Below, piece after piece: positions 1 to 7,667 of a stretch of DNA of 11,275 nt (position 1 is its first letter; each line of letters begins with the position of its first letter). The stretch spans positions 1 to 11,275 of the forward strand of contig CAMPKP010000122.1 of assembly GCA_946887295.1 (NCBI GenBank). Direction: 5' to 3'. Below the pieces are notes generated by a model. The model saw only the letters and a program-made list of their open reading frames with translations. It made no database searches and had not been told where the DNA came from. The position numbers and the translations under genes are program-made. Source of the DNA: an uncultured Gemmatimonadota bacterium (GTDB lineage Bacteria; Gemmatimonadota; Gemmatimonadetes; Gemmatimonadales; GWC2-71-9).

Positions 1-1005
1 CGCCCTGCATCCGTTGGGAATACCGCTTCCGGGAGGGCGGCGGGGCGGGCGGGCATCCAGGTGATCTGGGCGCTGTTCCACTACGGCTGGCCGGAGGACG
101 TGGAGCTGCTCTCACCCGCGTTCGTGCGACGCTTCGCGCGATACTGCGGGGCGGCGGCGCGTGTCGTGGCAGGCGAGACGGACGAGCCGCCCCTGTATAT
201 CCCGATGAACGAGATCTCCTACGTGGCCTGGGCGGCGGGCGAAAAGGGCTACATCTATCCGGACGGCCGCGGCCGGGGCGCCGCCGTCAAGCAGCAGCTC
301 GTCCGGGCGGCCATCGCGGGCATGGACGCGATCCGTCAGGTGGATTCCCGCGCCCGCTTCGTTCACGTCGACCCTGTGATTCACGTCGTGACGCCCAGGG
401 GGCGACCCGACTTGGCGCGCGCGGCAGCCGACCATCGTGCCGCCCAGTTCGATGCCTGGGACATGCTGGCGGGCGGCCTCTGCCCCGAGCTTGGCGGCAG
501 GCCGGAGTACCTCGACATCGTCGGGGTGAACTTCTACCACGCGAACCAGTTCGAGTATCCCGACCGGCGGCTGCGCTGGGAGGACGAGCCCCGCGATCGG
601 CGGTGGCTCCCGCTCCGGCGTCTGCTCGCCGAGGTGCATCACCGCTACGATCGCCCGCTCCTGATCGGGGAGACCAGCCACTTCGGGAGCGGGCGGGGCC
701 GCTGGATCCGGGAGGTGGCCGACGAGGTGCGGGCCGCACGCCTGGACGGGGTTCCGGTGGAGGGGCTCTGCGTCTACCCCATCATCGACCGCCCCGACTG
801 GGACGACCCCGATCACTGGCACAACAGCGGCCTCTGGGACCTGCGCCGCCGCGACGACGACCGTCTGGAGCGGGTGGCCTGCGTGGAATACGTGGAGGAG
901 CTGCGCCGCGCGCGGGAGGCGCTGCAGCCTAGCCCACCGCCGCCGGGGGCCGCTCCGACGCAGCGGCGGACGCCTCATCCACCCGCGCCCGCGCCATCCG
1001 GGTAA
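1..1005 (+). CDS. GH1-like clan GH-A beta-glycosidase, 5'-truncated
   Basis: Probable (beta/alpha)8-barrel glycoside hydrolase of the GH1-like (COG2723) type, acting on beta-glycosides; the substrate cannot be read from sequence. Numbering from the GTG at 61, the family signature HYGWP is at residues 7-11, the acid/base candidate is E51 in MNEIS, the nucleophile candidate is E204 in LIGETSHFG, and a barrel-strand motif VGVNFYH lies at 154-160. The GTG at 61 is the V of GIQVIW, which in relatives sits inside the barrel after about 60-80 residues. It is therefore probably not the start, and the frame stays open to base 1. The first strands are missing or beyond the edge. No signal peptide can be judged. 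The C-terminal 31 residues are Pro/Arg-rich and antisense to the end of the GH2 gene, so they are unlikely to belong to the fold. The convergent GH2 neighbour suggests a glycan-degradation locus. Family fairly sure, specificity unknown. Confidence 0.62.
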   Translation, partial: RPASVGNTASGRAAGRAGIQVIWALFHYGWPEDVELLSPAFVRRFARYCGAAARVVAGETDEPPLYIPMNEISYVAWAAGEKGYIYPDGRGRGAAVKQQLVRAAIAGMDAIRQVDSRARFVHVDPVIHVVTPRGRPDLARAAADHRAAQFDAWDMLAGGLCPELGGRPEYLDIVGVNFYHANQFEYPDRRLRWEDEPRDRRWLPLRRLLAEVHHRYDRPLLIGETSHFGSGRGRWIREVADEVRAARLDGVPVEGLCVYPIIDRPDWDDPDHWHNSGLWDLRRRDDDRLERVACVEYVEELRRAREALQPSPPPPGAAPTQRRTPHPPAPAPSG

Positions 1006-3811
1006 TCATGTCGCGCATCATGATCGTCGCCACCGGGTTGACGCCGAGATGCTCGCGCAGCCGGTAGGTGCAGATCATGAGCCGCCCGCGGTCGATCGGC
1101 CGCTCGGCCACCAGCGCGACGATGTGATGCACCCAGCCGACGAAGAGCCCGGAGTGCACGTTGGCCGCGAAGTCCCGGGGCGTCAGGCCCACGATGACGG
1201 TCTCGGGCGTGAGGTCGGCGAACGCGAAGTCCACCGTTCCGCCGCTCGGGATGTCCCCGAAGATCCGATCCTGCCGGAGCCAGGACATGCTGCTGGCCCA
1301 GTCACCCTGCCAGCTCCGGCCGTGGCGCTGGGCGATGCCCACGGCGCCCAGGTGCGCCTGCTGCGAATCGGGTGACTCGGCGAGCCACAGGACGCGCCCG
1401 CCGTTCTGCACGTACCATCGCAGCTCGTCGGTCATCCGCTCGACGACCACGAGGTCGGCCGAGGCCTCGTCGGTGAGCTCGTAGCCCATCGCGGCGAGCC
1501 GGGCGGCGAGCCGCGGGAGCCCGGGAACGGCGAGCCGGATGGGACGGGCATCCGGCTGCATACGCGGGAAGAGATACAGCTCGTGGTGATTGCAGGTGAC
1601 CTCCTCGCCCGCGGCCGACATCAGCCTCAGCTCGAGCCGCGCCCGGACCGGCTGCTCCAGCCGGGGAACCTCGAACACGGCCGTGCCGAGGTTGGTGAGC
1701 TGAGCCCGCTCGGGCCCCGGGCACTCGAGCACCCCGTGGATCTCCGGCCACAGGTCCAGCCGCCACTCCAGCCGGCTGTTCCGAAGATCGGCCGAGGAGA
1801 AATGCGACAGCGCGAGGCGCACCTCGCAGCGCTCACCCTCCCAGAACGCGATCCGCTCCCAGTCCGTGGGAACCACGGCGTCCGCGCTGTTCACCTGGCC
1901 GATCACGTCGTAGAACGACTTGGGATTGCGGCACATGTCGAGCAGGCCGTTCGACTCCCAGTGCACGTCGGTGAACTCGGTGATGACGTAGCCGACGATC
2001 GAGGGATGGCGCCGCATCTGCTCGATCTGGTACTTGAGCGCGGTGAATTGCATCCGCTGGCTCGCGGCGGTCAGGTCCGAGAGCGTGGGAAACACCTTGT
2101 CCAGGTGGAACGCCTTGAAGCGCTGCTCCACGCCGTGGGGATAGACCACGCCATCGCCCCACTCGATTCCGGTCTCGAACCACCACGGCTCCTTGCCGCC
2201 GTAGCAGGCCTTCAGCCTGGCCACGTCCGGGAGACCCCAGTTGCCGAACTCGGAGACGACCATCGGCTCGCTCCCGCGCCGCTGAACTTCCGGCGCCTGG
2301 GGACGAGGCTGGGGGTTCCAGGGATCGCGAATGTACTCGCGCCATGAGTCGATGCTCTCGTACACATGGGCGAAGGTCCAGGGCGGCCGGCTGGCGAAGG
2401 TCTGTACCCAGTCACGCCACTGCCGGTAGTGGTCCGGCATGGCGTAGTAGTTGTGGAAGTCCTCGATGTCGGTGACGACGTGGAAGTTGGTGAAGCAGGG
2501 CGAGTTTCCCACCACCAGCCGGTGGGGGTCGAAGGTCTTGAGCTCCTGGTAGGTCTGGGCCAGCCACGAGCGGTGCCCCGGATTCACCGCGAGATCCACG
2601 CCCCAGTTCTCGTTGACGATGGTCCAGATGATGATGGACGGGTGGTTCCAGTCCCGCTCCACCATGCCGAAGAGCGTCTCTCTGGCCCGCCGCTTGGCGG
2701 CGTCGGTCAGGTCCTGCCAGTTGGGGAGCTCGGTCCAGATGAGCAGGCCCGCGCGATCGGCCGCGTCGTAGTAGCGGGGGTCGGTGATCTTGATGTGGGT
2801 GCGGAGACAGTTCAGGCCCATGTGCCTCGCCTTGGCGAACTGGGCGTCGAGCTCGGCATCGCTGAACGGCGTATAGATCAGCTCGGGGTAGTAGTCCTGA
2901 TCGAGGGCGCCGCGGAGATAGAGCACCTTGCCGTTGAGCAGCAGATTGCCGGTGGGAGACGTCGCGATGGTCCGCATCCCGAACTTCGTCGAGGCCGCAT
3001 CCAGCGGCCTCCAGGCGTCGCCCTCCTCCTCGAGGAGCACGGCATCGAGCTCATACAGATTGGGGGTCGAGGTGTCCCAGAGCATGGGCTCGGGCACCGG
3101 GAAGGTCACCTCGTCCGGCGGCGCGCCGGCCGGAAGATCGTAGCGCACCTCCCGGACCTGACCCAGCGGGTCGGTGACCCGCAGCAGCAGCGCGCGGGGC
3201 TCGGCAGGATCCCGGCTCAGTGTGGCGAGCACCCGGGCCGCGCCGAGCGGCACGTCCGGCGTCACCCGGAGCCGGCTGATGTGGAGTGCCGCCCGGCGCT
3301 CCAGGTAGACACTCTGCCAGATACCCCCGACCGGCCCGTACCAGCTCTGCTTGCCGTGCGGGATCTCGGCGAAGGTGTATTCGGGGAGGAACTCCTCGTC
3401 ACTGCCCGGGTCGATGACCCGGACCACCAGCTCGTTCGCCGTCTCCTTCAGGACGTCGGTGACGTCGACCTCGAAGGGGAGGTATCCGCCTTCGTGGCCG
3501 CCCACCTCCCGTCCGTTGAGCCAGACGGTGGCCGCGTAGTCCACCGCGCCGAAATGCAGGAAGTACCGGGCGGCGCCGTCGCCCTCTCCGCTGCCCGCCT
3601 CGCCGGGCTCTCCGGGAACCGAGTCGAAGCGGAGCCGATACCATGCCACGCCGGTGTAGTCGCGGAGATCGTCGAACTGCGCCTGCCAGGGGCCGGGAAC
3701 CCGGATCGCGCGGGGCTTCTCCTCCGGACCCAGGCGGTCGGGACCGAGTCGTCGCTCGGGGTCCGGGTAGAACTCCCACTGTCCGTCTAGAACACTGCGT
3801 ATGCGCTTCAC
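929..3811 (-). CDS. Glycoside hydrolase family 2 protein with amidotransferase-like C-terminal region
   Basis: GH2 retaining glycosidase (beta-galactosidase, glucuronidase or mannosidase type; specificity not assignable), 960 residues from GTG 3811. Visible order: jelly-roll sugar-binding domain about 5-175 (VLDGQWEF, WYRLRF, VWLNGREVGGHEGGYLPFEVDVT, the last shown as separate motifs in relatives), Ig-like domain about 175-285, TIM barrel about 290-640, then a C-terminal region to 960. Acid/base candidate is E401 (IVNENWG) and nucleophile candidate E521 (VVSEFGNWG). Residues about 770-950 (DLVVVERM, NGGRVLWL, GRLMICTYRL) resemble the GATase-like fold appended to some GH2 and GH42 enzymes. No signal peptide, so probably cytoplasmic. 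The frame is open to an ATG at 3940, but the extra 43 residues are low-complexity, would overlap the divergent PEBP gene, and precede the first conserved GH2 motif; GTG 3811 has GGAG about 8 nt upstream and is preferred. The stop at 929 lies inside the convergent gene. Confidence 0.88.
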   Translation of the reverse strand: MKRIRSVLDGQWEFYPDPERRLGPDRLGPEEKPRAIRVPGPWQAQFDDLRDYTGVAWYRLRFDSVPGEPGEAGSGEGDGAARYFLHFGAVDYAATVWLNGREVGGHEGGYLPFEVDVTDVLKETANELVVRVIDPGSDEEFLPEYTFAEIPHGKQSWYGPVGGIWQSVYLERRAALHISRLRVTPDVPLGAARVLATLSRDPAEPRALLLRVTDPLGQVREVRYDLPAGAPPDEVTFPVPEPMLWDTSTPNLYELDAVLLEEEGDAWRPLDAASTKFGMRTIATSPTGNLLLNGKVLYLRGALDQDYYPELIYTPFSDAELDAQFAKARHMGLNCLRTHIKITDPRYYDAADRAGLLIWTELPNWQDLTDAAKRRARETLFGMVERDWNHPSIIIWTIVNENWGVDLAVNPGHRSWLAQTYQELKTFDPHRLVVGNSPCFTNFHVVTDIEDFHNYYAMPDHYRQWRDWVQTFASRPPWTFAHVYESIDSWREYIRDPWNPQPRPQAPEVQRRGSEPMVVSEFGNWGLPDVARLKACYGGKEPWWFETGIEWGDGVVYPHGVEQRFKAFHLDKVFPTLSDLTAASQRMQFTALKYQIEQMRRHPSIVGYVITEFTDVHWESNGLLDMCRNPKSFYDVIGQVNSADAVVPTDWERIAFWEGERCEVRLALSHFSSADLRNSRLEWRLDLWPEIHGVLECPGPERAQLTNLGTAVFEVPRLEQPVRARLELRLMSAAGEEVTCNHHELYLFPRMQPDARPIRLAVPGLPRLAARLAAMGYELTDEASADLVVVERMTDELRWYVQNGGRVLWLAESPDSQQAHLGAVGIAQRHGRSWQGDWASSMSWLRQDRIFGDIPSGGTVDFAFADLTPETVIVGLTPRDFAANVHSGLFVGWVHHIVALVAERPIDRGRLMICTYRLREHLGVNPVATIMMRDMITRMARARVDEASAAASERPPAAVG

Positions 3812-3881
3812 CGCTCCACTCCACCCGTCGCGAATAGCCAAGAGTCCGCCGCTGGCGTAAGAGAAGACGGGTGCGGGATGT

Positions 3882-3915
3882 TTGGCAAGCGAGTCACGCG
3901 TGCTACTTTTCCTGC
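3882..3915 (+). promoter_or_regulatory. Putative sigma70-type promoter giving a leaderless mRNA for the PEBP gene
   Basis: TTGGCA at 3882-3887 matches the -35 consensus at 5 of 6 positions. A 16-nt spacer leads to TACTTT at 3904-3909, preceded by TG at 3901-3902 (extended -10). The first base expected to be transcribed falls at or next to the A of ATG 3916, and there is no Shine-Dalgarno sequence between. This implies a leaderless transcript. An 8-bp palindrome CACGCGTG (3895-3902) lies in the spacer. The same TACYTTTCC box precedes the ATG at 8053. On the opposite strand TTGCCA overlaps the same bases and could serve the divergent GH2 gene, but no clear -10 accompanies it. Confidence 0.45.
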
Positions 3916-4416
3916 ATGACCGCTCCCCGCGACGGCTCACCCACGCGGCGCCTGACGCTCACCAGCGCCGCCTTCCGGGACGGCGAGACGATCCCCGTCG
4001 TGCACACCTGCGACGGCGAGGACCTCTCCCCGCCACTGGCCTGGTCGGGCGCGCCGGTCGAGACCCGTAGCTTCGCGCTCATCTGCGACGATCCCGACGC
4101 CCCGCGAGGCACCTGGGTGCACTGGCTCCTCTGGAACCTGCCCGCGGACGCGGTCGAGCTGGGCCAGGGCATACCGCCGCGACCCGAGCTGCCCTCCGGG
4201 GCCCGGCAGGGGCTCAACGACGGGGGCGACCTGGGCTACAGCGGCCCCTGTCCGCCGCCCGGCCCGCCGCACCGTTATTTCTTCCGCCTCCACGCGCTCG
4301 ACACGTCGCTCAATCTTCCTCCGGGCGTCAACCGCTCCGATCTCGAGGCCGCCATGGGCGGCCACGTCCTCGCCCAGGGGAGCCTCATGGGAACCTACGG
4401 GCGGCGCACGGCATAG
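3916..4416 (+). CDS. YbhB/YbcL family Raf kinase inhibitor-like protein (PEBP family)
   Basis: Bacterial phosphatidylethanolamine-binding-protein homologue of 166 residues, close to the usual 150-180. Family hallmarks are present: DGEDLSPPLAW near residues 34-44, DDPDAP about 57-62 followed by WVHWLLWNLP (conserved region 1), and GPCPPPGPPHRYFF about 114-127 (conserved region 2, the anion/ligand pocket). Members bind small anionic ligands, and their bacterial role is poorly defined. No signal peptide from the chosen start, so cytoplasmic. ATG 3916 is chosen because homology begins just after it and a promoter-like box ends 6 nt before it; a GTG at 3871 in the same frame would add 15 unconserved residues across the promoter. 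It is first in a same-strand run with sodC 29 bp downstream. Family certain, function unknown. Confidence 0.9.
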   Translation: MTAPRDGSPTRRLTLTSAAFRDGETIPVVHTCDGEDLSPPLAWSGAPVETRSFALICDDPDAPRGTWVHWLLWNLPADAVELGQGIPPRPELPSGARQGLNDGGDLGYSGPCPPPGPPHRYFFRLHALDTSLNLPPGVNRSDLEAAMGGHVLAQGSLMGTYGRRTA

Positions 4417-4445
4417 CACCGGGCCGCCGAGACGGGAGTGTCCTC

Positions 4446-4988
4446 ATGCTCGCGCACCGCGCCGCGCTGTTCGCGGCCATCGCCGTCACCGCATGCGGCG
4501 GCCAGGCCCGCGGGCCTGGCGGCTCCGATCTTCCCGAGCCCGTCGCCACCGCCAGCCTCTTCGACACTTCGGGCACCCGGGTCGGTCTCGCGACGTTCAC
4601 CGTCTCCGGGGGCGAGGCCCGGCTCGGCATCAGCGTCTCCGGGCTCTCGCCGGGCGAGCACGGGATGCACATCCACGAGACCGGGGCCTGCACTCCCCCG
4701 GACTTCACGTCCGCAGGCGGCCACTTCAATCCGGCGTCCAAGCGGCACGGCCTGCTCAACCCCGAGGGCCCGCACGCGGGTGACCTGCCCAACCTCCTGG
4801 TTCGGGAGGACGGGAGCGCGGATACCACCTTGACGGTCTCGCCCAGCCTCCTGACCGAGGGTCCGGGATCCATGATCGGCCCGCAGAAGCGGGCCCTGGT
4901 CATCCACGCCGACCCGGACGATCAGAAGACCGACCCCAGCGGCAACTCCGGGGCACGCGTGGTCTGCGGAGTCATCGAGCGCCGCTGA
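4446..4988 (+). CDS. sodC: Copper/zinc superoxide dismutase, lipoprotein
   Basis: Converts superoxide to oxygen and hydrogen peroxide outside the cytoplasm. The 180-residue precursor has a short N-terminal hydrophobic stretch and a lipobox V-T-A-C with Cys17 as the predicted lipidated residue, so it is probably membrane-anchored. All catalytic features of the family are visible: copper ligands H75 and H77 (HGMHIHE), bridging H93 (GGHFNP), zinc ligands H101, H110 and D113 (HAGDLPN), the remaining copper ligand H154, the disulfide pair C82 and C174, and the active-site arginine R171 just before VVCGVI. It should be active. GGGAG at 4434-4438 lies 7 nt before the ATG, a good ribosome site. It sits between the PEBP gene (29 bp) and the exonuclease gene (20 bp) on the same strand, so co-transcription is likely. 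Confidence 0.95.
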   Translation: MLAHRAALFAAIAVTACGGQARGPGGSDLPEPVATASLFDTSGTRVGLATFTVSGGEARLGISVSGLSPGEHGMHIHETGACTPPDFTSAGGHFNPASKRHGLLNPEGPHAGDLPNLLVREDGSADTTLTVSPSLLTEGPGSMIGPQKRALVIHADPDDQKTDPSGNSGARVVCGVIERR

Positions 4989-5008
4989 AAGGGCTGGCCG
5001 CCGGCCCC

Positions 5009-6034
5009 ATGACCCTGCTTCGTCTCGTCGATCGCGGCCTCTACTGCGAGGCCGGCGACTTCTTCGTGGACCCGTGGGGGCCGGTGGACCGGGCGGTGGT
5101 CACCCACGCCCACGGCGACCACGTGGCCTGGGGCTGCCGGAATTATCTGACCTCGGCCGAGGGCGTCGCCGTGCTTCGGAGCCGGCTCGCCCCGGATGCG
5201 CCCGTGACCGGCCTCGGGTACGGCCGGACCACCTCGATCAACGGCGTCACGGTCTCCCTCCACCCGGCCGGCCACATTCTCGGCTCCTCGCAGGTGAGAA
5301 TCGAGCTGGGCGGCGAGGTCTGGGTCGTTTCCGGCGATTACAAGTGTGATCCGGATCCGACCACCACGGCGTTCGAGACCGTCCGCTGCCACACCTTCGT
5401 CACCGAATCCACTTTCGGACTTCCGATCTACCGCTGGCCCCCGCAGCGCGACGTCCTGCGGGACATCAATGCCTGGTGGCGCGCCAATCAGACGACGGGC
5501 AAGTGCAGCCTGCTGTACGGGTATGCGCTGGGCAAGGCGCAGCGGCTGCTGGCGGGGCTCGACCCCGGTATCGGCCCCATCTTCACCCACGGCGCGGTGG
5601 AGCGCATGACCGCCGTGTACCGCGCGGCCGGCGTGGCCCTTCCGGACACGAGGCATGCCGGCACCGTGGATCGCCGGACCGACTGGTCGAGTGCCATGGT
5701 CCTCGCGCCTCCCTCTGCCGACGGCTCCGTCTGGACCCGCCGGTTCGGCCCGCAGGCCACCGCCTTCGCCTCGGGGTGGATGCTGGTGCGTGGCGCGCGC
5801 CGGCGCCGATCCCTCGACCGCGGCTTTCCCCTTTCCGACCACGTGGACTGGCCCGGGCTGCTGGCGGCGGTGGGCGACACTGGCGCCGAGCGGGTATGGG
5901 TGACGCACGGCTACACCGGCCCCGTGGTCCGCTGGCTCCGGGAGCGGGGCCTCGACGCGAAGGCGGTGCAGACCAGGTTCGAGGGGGACGCGGACGACGA
6001 CGCCATCGGCACCGGAGACGAGTCCGAGCGGTGA
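5009..6034 (+). CDS. DNA ligase-associated exonuclease (metallo-beta-lactamase fold)
   Basis: Putative DNA exonuclease of the SNM1/beta-CASP-like MBL group that travels with a dedicated ATP-dependent ligase and a Lhr helicase (the family named 'ligase-associated DNA exonuclease'). The 341 residues carry the full dinuclear metal site: THAHGDHV (H33, H35, D37, H38), AGHILGS (H89), SGDYK (D110), FPLSDHVDW (H278) and VTHG (H300). The family-typical FVTESTFGLP is at about 130-139. Length matches the family (about 330-350). The stop codon overlaps the ligase start by 4 bases (GTGA, 6031-6034), indicating translational coupling. Only a weak Shine-Dalgarno is visible before ATG 5009. No signal peptide; cytoplasmic. 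Proposed role is DNA end processing before ligation, inferred from the family rather than from this sequence. Confidence 0.93.
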   Translation: MTLLRLVDRGLYCEAGDFFVDPWGPVDRAVVTHAHGDHVAWGCRNYLTSAEGVAVLRSRLAPDAPVTGLGYGRTTSINGVTVSLHPAGHILGSSQVRIELGGEVWVVSGDYKCDPDPTTTAFETVRCHTFVTESTFGLPIYRWPPQRDVLRDINAWWRANQTTGKCSLLYGYALGKAQRLLAGLDPGIGPIFTHGAVERMTAVYRAAGVALPDTRHAGTVDRRTDWSSAMVLAPPSADGSVWTRRFGPQATAFASGWMLVRGARRRRSLDRGFPLSDHVDWPGLLAAVGDTGAERVWVTHGYTGPVVRWLRERGLDAKAVQTRFEGDADDDAIGTGDESER

Positions 6035-7623
6035 GGGAGTTCGCGCGGCTGTACGCGGCGCTGGACGAGACCACGGCGACCGGCGAGAAGGTCGCGGCGC
6101 TCGCGGAGTACTTTCATTCGGCCCCGCCCGCGGATGCCGCCTGGGCGGTGCACTTCCTGACCGGCCGCCGCCCGAAGCGGCTGGTGTCCTCGCCGAAGCT
6201 CGCCGCCTGGGCGGCCGAGGCCGGGGGGATCCCGATGTGGCTCTTCGAGGAGAGCTACGCCGCGGTCGGCGACCTCGCGGAGACGATCACGCTGCTGCTG
6301 CCGGACACCGCCAGCTCGAGCGATCACCCGCTGTCCTACTGGGTCGAGGAGCGCCTCCTTCCGCTCAAGGGACAGGACGACGCGGTGCAGCGCGAGGAGC
6401 TGCTCCGGGCGTGGGCGGAGCTCGACCGGCGGGAGCGCTTCGTCTGGAACAAGCTCATCACCGGCGCCTTTCGCGTCGGCGCGTCCGCCCGGCTGGTCGA
6501 GCGCGCGCTCGCGCGCGCGAGCGGCGTGCCCGAGGGCGCCATCGCTCACCGGCTGATGGGCGGCTGGGAGCCGACCCCCCAGTTCTTCGAGCGGCTGGTC
6601 GCTCCCGACGTCCGTGACGCCGACGTCAGCCGGCCCTACCCGTTCTACCTGGCGTATCCGCTGGAGGGACCGGTGGAGGCGTTGGGCCCACCCGACGGCT
6701 GGATCGCCGAGTGGAAGTGGGACGGTATCCGGGCGCAGCTCATCCGGCGGGCCGGCCGGACCTTCCTCTGGTCCCGCGGCGAGGAGTTGTTGACCGGCGG
6801 GTTTCCCGAGGTGGAAGCGGCGGGCGCCCTCCTGCCCGACGGGACGGTGATCGACGGCGAGCTGCTGCCCTGGGCCGCTGACATGCCGCTGCCCTTCGCG
6901 CAGCTGCAGCGCCGCATCAGCCGCAGGACGCTGACCCGGAAGATCCTGGCGGAGGTGCCCGTGGTGCTCCTGGCCTACGACCTGCTCGAGCAGGCGGGTC
7001 AGGACCTTCGCGGTGTCCCGCTCGCCGAGCGGCGTGAGCGGCTCGACGCGCTCCTCGCGGCGACCCCTTCCGCCGGGAGGCTGCGGCTGTCGCCGTCCAT
7101 CGCCGCCGCGGATTGGGACGCGGTGATCGGCGCCAGGGCCCACGCCAGGGCGCTCGGCGCCGAAGGCCTCATGCTCAAGCGGCTCGGCAGCGGATACGGC
7201 GTGGGCCGGCGGAAGGGAGACTGGTGGAAGTGGAAGGTCGAGCCGTACACCGTGGACGCCGTGCTCATCTACGCGCAGCCGGGGAGCGGGCGGCGGGCGG
7301 GTCTCTTCACCGACTACACCTTCGGGGTCTGGGACGGCGACAGCCTGGTGCCGTTCGCCAAGGCTTATTCCGGGCTCACCGACCAGGAGATCCGCCGGGT
7401 GGACGCCTTCGTGCGGCGGAACACGCTGGAGAAGCACGGGCCGGTGCGCGTGGTGAAACCCGAGCTGGTCTTCGAGCTGGCGTTCGAGGGGATCCAGGCA
7501 TCATCCCGCCATAAATCGGGCGTTGCGGTGCGGTTCCCCCGCATGGCGCGCTGGCGAACCGACAAGCGGCCCGAGGACGCCGACTCGCTGGAGACGGTGC
7601 GGGCGCTGCTCGCTCCGCCGTGA
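6031..7623 (+). CDS. ATP-dependent DNA ligase (Lhr/exonuclease-associated type)
   Basis: Seals DNA nicks through a ligase-AMP intermediate. The 530 residues from GTG 6031 match the usual length of the cytosolic ATP-dependent ligases of this cluster. An N-terminal helical DNA-binding domain covers about 1-200. The nucleotidyltransferase domain has motif I EWKWDGIR with catalytic K229, SRGEE (about 250), motif III DGEL at 275-278, AYDLLEQ (about 315), motif IV EGLMLK at 378-383 and motif V WWKWK at 398-402. The OB domain runs to the end, with FELAFEGIQ and RFPRMARWRTDKRP near the C-terminus. The frame is open far upstream into the exonuclease gene. GTG 6031 is chosen because VREFARLYAALDET is the conserved N-terminus and it forms the GTGA overlap. 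It is distinct from NAD-dependent LigA and from LigD, since no polymerase or phosphoesterase domain is present. Expected to act with the exonuclease and helicase. Confidence 0.95.
   Translation: MREFARLYAALDETTATGEKVAALAEYFHSAPPADAAWAVHFLTGRRPKRLVSSPKLAAWAAEAGGIPMWLFEESYAAVGDLAETITLLLPDTASSSDHPLSYWVEERLLPLKGQDDAVQREELLRAWAELDRRERFVWNKLITGAFRVGASARLVERALARASGVPEGAIAHRLMGGWEPTPQFFERLVAPDVRDADVSRPYPFYLAYPLEGPVEALGPPDGWIAEWKWDGIRAQLIRRAGRTFLWSRGEELLTGGFPEVEAAGALLPDGTVIDGELLPWAADMPLPFAQLQRRISRRTLTRKILAEVPVVLLAYDLLEQAGQDLRGVPLAERRERLDALLAATPSAGRLRLSPSIAAADWDAVIGARAHARALGAEGLMLKRLGSGYGVGRRKGDWWKWKVEPYTVDAVLIYAQPGSGRRAGLFTDYTFGVWDGDSLVPFAKAYSGLTDQEIRRVDAFVRRNTLEKHGPVRVVKPELVFELAFEGIQASSRHKSGVAVRFPRMARWRTDKRPEDADSLETVRALLAPP
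6506..6523. repeat. 18-bp perfect palindrome of alternating CG inside the ligase gene
   Basis: Bases 6506-6523 read identically on both strands (core CTCGCGCGCGCGAG). A second overlapping palindrome, CGAGCGCGCGCTCG, occupies 6498-6511. Alternating purine-pyrimidine CG tracts can adopt Z-DNA or cruciform form. Here the tract encodes ERALARAS, so codon choice in a GC-rich gene is the simplest explanation. Confidence 0.5.
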
Positions 7624-7639
7624 GCGACGGCGATGCTGC

Positions 7640-7667
7640 GCCTCGGCGTCCGTCAGGCCGTCGAGGC
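7640..7667. terminator. Possible hairpin between convergent ligase and Cys-rich genes
   Basis: A 9-bp stem (7640-7648 with 7659-7667, one G-U pair on the + transcript) encloses a 10-nt loop 17 bp after the ligase stop. No T-run follows on either strand, so it is at best a weak or factor-assisted terminator. It overlaps the protein-like minus-strand stretch noted in the findings, so the pairing may be incidental. Confidence 0.25.

Noticed and set aside
2366..3790. Plus-strand open frame of 474 codons opposite the GH2 gene
   Set aside because: The GH2 product on the other strand has conserved domains and catalytic residues. This frame is Val/Gly/Arg/His-rich shadow sequence.
3812..3940. ATG 3940 as the start of the GH2 gene
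   Set aside because: It would overlap the divergent PEBP gene and its promoter and add 43 non-conserved residues. GTG 3811 has a plausible ribosome site and begins next to the conserved LDGQWEF.
5476..6030. Upstream extension of the ligase frame into the exonuclease gene
   Set aside because: The 185 extra residues are an out-of-frame reading of the exonuclease. The family N-terminus begins at GTG 6031.
5911..7437. Minus-strand open frame of 508 codons opposite the ligase
   Set aside because: It is antisense to an intact ligase, with low-complexity composition and no recognisable motif.
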